From Amycolatopsis australiensis (GTDB lineage: Bacteria; Actinomycetota; Actinomycetes; Mycobacteriales; Pseudonocardiaceae), in the NCBI RefSeq assembly GCF_900119165.1, contig NZ_FPJG01000006.1, forward strand, positions 5,518,001-5,582,000: a stretch of 64,000 bases of DNA. Direction: 5' to 3'. A model generated the notes under the pieces. The model was not told the origin of the DNA and ran no database searches. It saw nothing but the letters and a program-made list of their open reading frames with translations. The translations under genes and the position numbers were made by a program. Positions 63,829 through 64,000 of this stretch are shown here, piece after piece; within the stretch, counting starts at the first letter, position 1, and the number at the start of each line of letters is the position of its first letter.

Positions 63829-64000
63829 GTGCCCTCACCCGGAACCACCGCGCTGGTGATCCTGCTGCCCGCCGCCGAACCGGTGCTGGCCGCGGCCCGG
63901 CGGGTCGACCCCGCCCTGGTCCGCCCCGGCCTGCCCGCGCACGTGACGGCGCTGTACCCGTTCCTGCCGGACGCGGCGCTGACCGACGAGGTGCTGGCGG
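63829..64000 (+). CDS. 2'-5' RNA ligase / LigT-like phosphoesterase, 3' end outside window
   Basis: About 57 codons are visible before the window ends. From a GTG at 63829 the frame reads into LVILLPAAEPVLAAARR and then PAHVTALYPFLPDAAL. The HVT-LYPF segment is the first H-x-T/S motif of the LigT/2H phosphoesterase superfamily. Such proteins act on 2',3'-cyclic or 2'-5' phosphodiesters in RNA or nucleotides. The start is uncertain because the GGAGG lies against the GTG; a GTG at 63856 is the alternative. Confidence 0.65.
   Translation, partial: MPSPGTTALVILLPAAEPVLAAARRVDPALVRPGLPAHVTALYPFLPDAALTDEVLA

Overview
This 64 kb window is dense, very GC-rich DNA. It has many GTG starts and many 1- or 4-base start/stop overlaps. 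It also carries an Lsr2 nucleoid protein and a mycobacterial-type LexA box (GAACATATGTTC) on a dinB gene. These point to an actinomycete. Gene content and a 30-bp repeat family suggest Pseudonocardiaceae, most likely Amycolatopsis, but that is inference. No rRNA, tRNA or CRISPR array was recognised.

Layout. (1) 1-14.9 kb, minus strand: a compact lipid/polyketide operon. It encodes a 2306-aa PfaD/PfaA-like synthase (two flavin-reductase barrels, KS, AT, two ACPs, KR), a 1427-aa synthase (KS-AT-DH with a C-terminal phosphopantetheinyl transferase), a discrete ACP, an alpha/beta hydrolase, a GT1 glycosyltransferase, a GNAT acetyltransferase and an MFS exporter. The set reads as a PUFA-synthase-like pathway for a released, glycosylated and exported lipid. 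(2) 15.6-30.9 kb: small metabolic units. They are a PLP enzyme with a DauR-like regulator, glutaminase with an amino-acid permease, a LacI regulator with a GH2 beta-galactosidase, a resolvase remnant beside a repeat element, an NrtR / SPFH / NAD-kinase-like unit, a secreted GH15 enzyme, and a TetR/aldo-keto reductase pair. (3) 30.9-41.7 kb, minus strand: purine and glyoxylate catabolism. Xanthine dehydrogenase, guanine deaminase, a purine permease, an allophanate-hydrolase-C-like protein and glycerate kinase follow the glyoxylate operon hyi-glxR-gcl.

(4) 41.9-60.1 kb: an oxalate/formate locus. It holds a split NAD-linked formate dehydrogenase, a ketopantoate-reductase-like gene, a GntR/FCD regulator, an OxlT-like antiporter, an ADP-forming acyl-CoA ligase, formyl-CoA:oxalate CoA-transferase, an oxalyl-CoA-decarboxylase-type ThDP enzyme, a SucCD-like ligase, a LysR regulator, fdhD and a second OxlT-like transporter. 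A shared 16-bp site (ATTG-Y-AT-R-C-M-GTAT) lies upstream of three of its operons and marks a probable GntR regulon. (5) 60.5-64 kb: lsr2, a methyltransferase, dinB, a small Cys-rich protein and the start of a 2'-5' RNA ligase-like gene.

Two points stand out. First, a 30-bp-unit repeat element with terminal inverted repeats sits in an intergenic region at 24 kb. It also sits, in frame, as the linker ahead of both ACPs of the large synthase, so a dispersed repeat has become protein-coding. Second, three of the four formate dehydrogenase genes (catalytic subunit, diaphorase subunit and the distant fdhD) carry about eleven single-base indels in total, while every other complete gene in the window reads cleanly. 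This is either selective decay of formate oxidation or unusually clustered homopolymer errors.
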